A stretch of 7,876 nt of DNA from an uncultured Planctomycetaceae bacterium. Its GTDB lineage: Bacteria > Planctomycetota > Planctomycetia > Planctomycetales > Planctomycetaceae. The stretch covers positions 1 through 7,876 of the forward strand of contig CAIXQV010000557.1 in NCBI GenBank assembly GCA_903921605.1, given 5' to 3'. Every line of letters starts with the position of its first letter. Position 1 is the first letter of the stretch. The notes under the pieces are model-generated. The model ran no database searches and was not told the origin of the DNA. It saw only the letters and a program-made list of their open reading frames with translations. A program made the position numbers and the translations under genes. This document shows positions 7,151 to 7,876 of the stretch, piece by piece.

Positions 7151-7202
7151 AGTGGATCTTGCTAAAGATCCCTTCGCGGCAGGACCTTTGGCAAGGTCAA
7201 CT
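7151..7202. repeat. Imperfect 17-bp inverted repeat
   Basis: AGTGGATCTTGCTAAAG (7151-7167) pairs with CTTTGGCAAGGTCAACT (7186-7202) with 14 of 17 matches around an 18-nt loop. Inside the left arm, GATCTT-gcta-AAGATC (7155-7170) is itself a perfect 6-bp hairpin. There is no T-run. It could be a structured RNA, a protein-binding site or a small mobile-element remnant. Confidence 0.45.
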
Positions 7203-7251
7203 ATCCGAAATTCAAATGTCGACAACGCTCTAGACAGGGGACTCAGTCCAA

Positions 7252-7445
7252 AGTCGCACCGGATAGATCAGTCCGATCCCCAGAATCAATGCCGATCAGA
7301 TATAGTTCCACGGCAGGTTGACCAGTTGTTCTGAGCGGCGTCCGAATTATTCGGCGAAGTACTGCAACAGAATCCCGACCAGTGACGGTGAGCTGGCGAT
7401 TCCCGCAGCGAACAGTCCATTGGTCAGATAACTTGCGCCGGGAGA
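7252..7445 (-). pseudogene. Remnant of NicO-family transporter 3' end
   Basis: This is an ungapped copy of positions 1154-1347, about 82% identical by hand count (34 differences in 194). It covers the last three helices of the transporter, from about the GSPGATYL region to VRL. The frame is kept but two codons are now stops: a Lys AAA to TAA (7347-7349), and a TGA at 7296-7298 where the intact gene has Arg CGA. Further changes include Leu to Pro in the last helix. Nothing of the first half of the gene is present, so it cannot encode a transporter. Similarity ends sharply at both sides. It lies in the same orientation as the intact gene, so the two copies form direct repeats around the secretin-lipoprotein-tadD block. 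Confidence 0.85.
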
Positions 7446-7452
7446 GTTGAGC

Positions 7453-7876
7453 CTACGGAGTGGTCTTAACGCCAGGATTGTCATGAATCGTCACATCCTC
7501 GCAGTCAATGGCGGGAGCAATGTCTCGCACTTCGCCATGGAAGATGTTGTCGGCGACGAGAATCGTCTCGCCTCCCGGGGCAAACGTAATCGCGTGCGAT
7601 GCATTGGGGCCGCTGGTGAATATGTTGCCGCGGACGGTGACATTGCCGTAACGGCCGTCTGATTCATACGTCGTGAAGTACAGTTCGGCGTAACGTTCGT
7701 ATTCGCCCGTCAGGAACGTACGTCTTCCACGGCGTGGATCGTTTTCGCATTTGGTCGTGTTATTCACAAAGATGTTGTCGGCCAGTACAAAGTTACGAGG
7801 CTGGTTGATCCATGAACCGCGACCACCATTGCGGAAAGTGTTACCGACGATGGTCACGTCCTCGCAGGACTTCTCG
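7453..7876 (-). CDS. Right-handed beta-helix repeat protein (5'-partial)
   Basis: This is the C-terminal 140 residues of a parallel beta-helix protein; the frame stays open to the right window edge, so the N-terminus and any signal peptide are missing. It reads EKSCEDVTIVGNTF, and repeating coils with the pattern V-x-V/I-x-x-N-x-F follow: VTIVGNTF, FVLADNIFVNNT, VTVRGNIFTSG, ILVADNIFHGEV and VTIHDNPG. A longer insert (ENDPRRGRR through YFTTYESDG) separates two coils. Such folds are common in secreted polysaccharide lyases and other surface or carbohydrate-acting proteins; a lyase of the chondroitinase B or alginate lyase type is possible, but no catalytic residue can be assigned here. The TAG stop lies only 8 nt from the edge of the transporter remnant. 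Confidence 0.75.
   Translation of the reverse strand, partial: EKSCEDVTIVGNTFRNGGRGSWINQPRNFVLADNIFVNNTTKCENDPRRGRRTFLTGEYERYAELYFTTYESDGRYGNVTVRGNIFTSGPNASHAITFAPGGETILVADNIFHGEVRDIAPAIDCEDVTIHDNPGVKTTP

Larger units (their letters stand above)
6749..7251. other. Intergenic region without a convincing gene
   Basis: This is about 500 bp between tadD and the transporter remnant. Short frames exist on both strands, but none has a recognisable domain, signal or start context. It holds the inverted pair TTCGAAGCGTC (6880-6890) and GACGCTTCGAA (7005-7015), and the longer imperfect inverted repeat at 7151-7202. It may be decaying or rearranged DNA, which fits the broken gene beside it. Confidence 0.55.

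Noticed and set aside
7059..7334. 91-codon plus-strand open frame
   Set aside because: It runs antisense through the transporter remnant and has no recognisable protein features.
1..7876. tRNA, rRNA, CRISPR array or intact insertion sequence
   Set aside because: No cloverleaf, regularly spaced repeats, rRNA-like stretch or transposase frame was seen on either strand.

Overview
The window looks like chromosomal DNA from a planctomycete-type bacterium. This is an inference from moderate GC content, two Tad (tight adherence, type IVc) pilus blocks, a lipoprotein with a glycine-rich tail, a right-handed beta-helix protein, and starts that mostly lack good Shine-Dalgarno sites. No database search was possible.

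Layout. Positions 2-712 (+) hold the 3' part of a TadC-like inner-membrane platform protein, cut by the window edge. It is followed after 1 nt by a small DUF192 protein (714-1106, +). On the opposite strand lies a two-gene metal cassette: a MerC-like membrane protein (2270-2785, -) and a NicO/RcnA-family nickel/cobalt transporter with His-rich segments (1132-2013, -). The plus strand then resumes with three tightly coupled genes: an RcpA/CpaC-type secretin (3142-5166), a glycine-tailed lipoprotein (5163-5948) and a TPR lipoprotein of TadD type (5948-6748). After about 500 bp without a convincing gene comes a decayed copy of the transporter's 3' end (7252-7445, -). Last is the C-terminal part of a beta-helix protein (7453-7876, -), cut by the window edge.

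How the genes fit together. TadC, the secretin, the lipoprotein and TadD would build a Tad pilus machine: inner-membrane platform, outer-membrane pore, and accessory or pilotin-like lipoproteins. The lipoprotein starts with an ATGA overlap on the secretin stop and TadD with a TGATG overlap on the lipoprotein stop, so the three are almost certainly co-transcribed. The transporter and MerC-like genes are a separate unit inserted between the two Tad blocks.

Main points of interest. (1) The lipoprotein appears to carry a compensated pair of frameshifts: about 60 codons in its middle make better protein sense in the +1 frame. (2) A 194-bp, ungapped, roughly 82% identical copy of the transporter's 3' end lies beyond the Tad block in the same orientation and carries two in-frame stops. 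The secretin-lipoprotein-TadD block is therefore flanked by direct repeats, and the right-hand copy ends a few bases from the stop of the beta-helix gene. (3) The minus-strand metal cassette has a candidate promoter overlapped by a perfect inverted repeat, and a strong hairpin lies just upstream of the preferred transporter start. I found no wholly novel system; the genes belong mostly to recognisable families.
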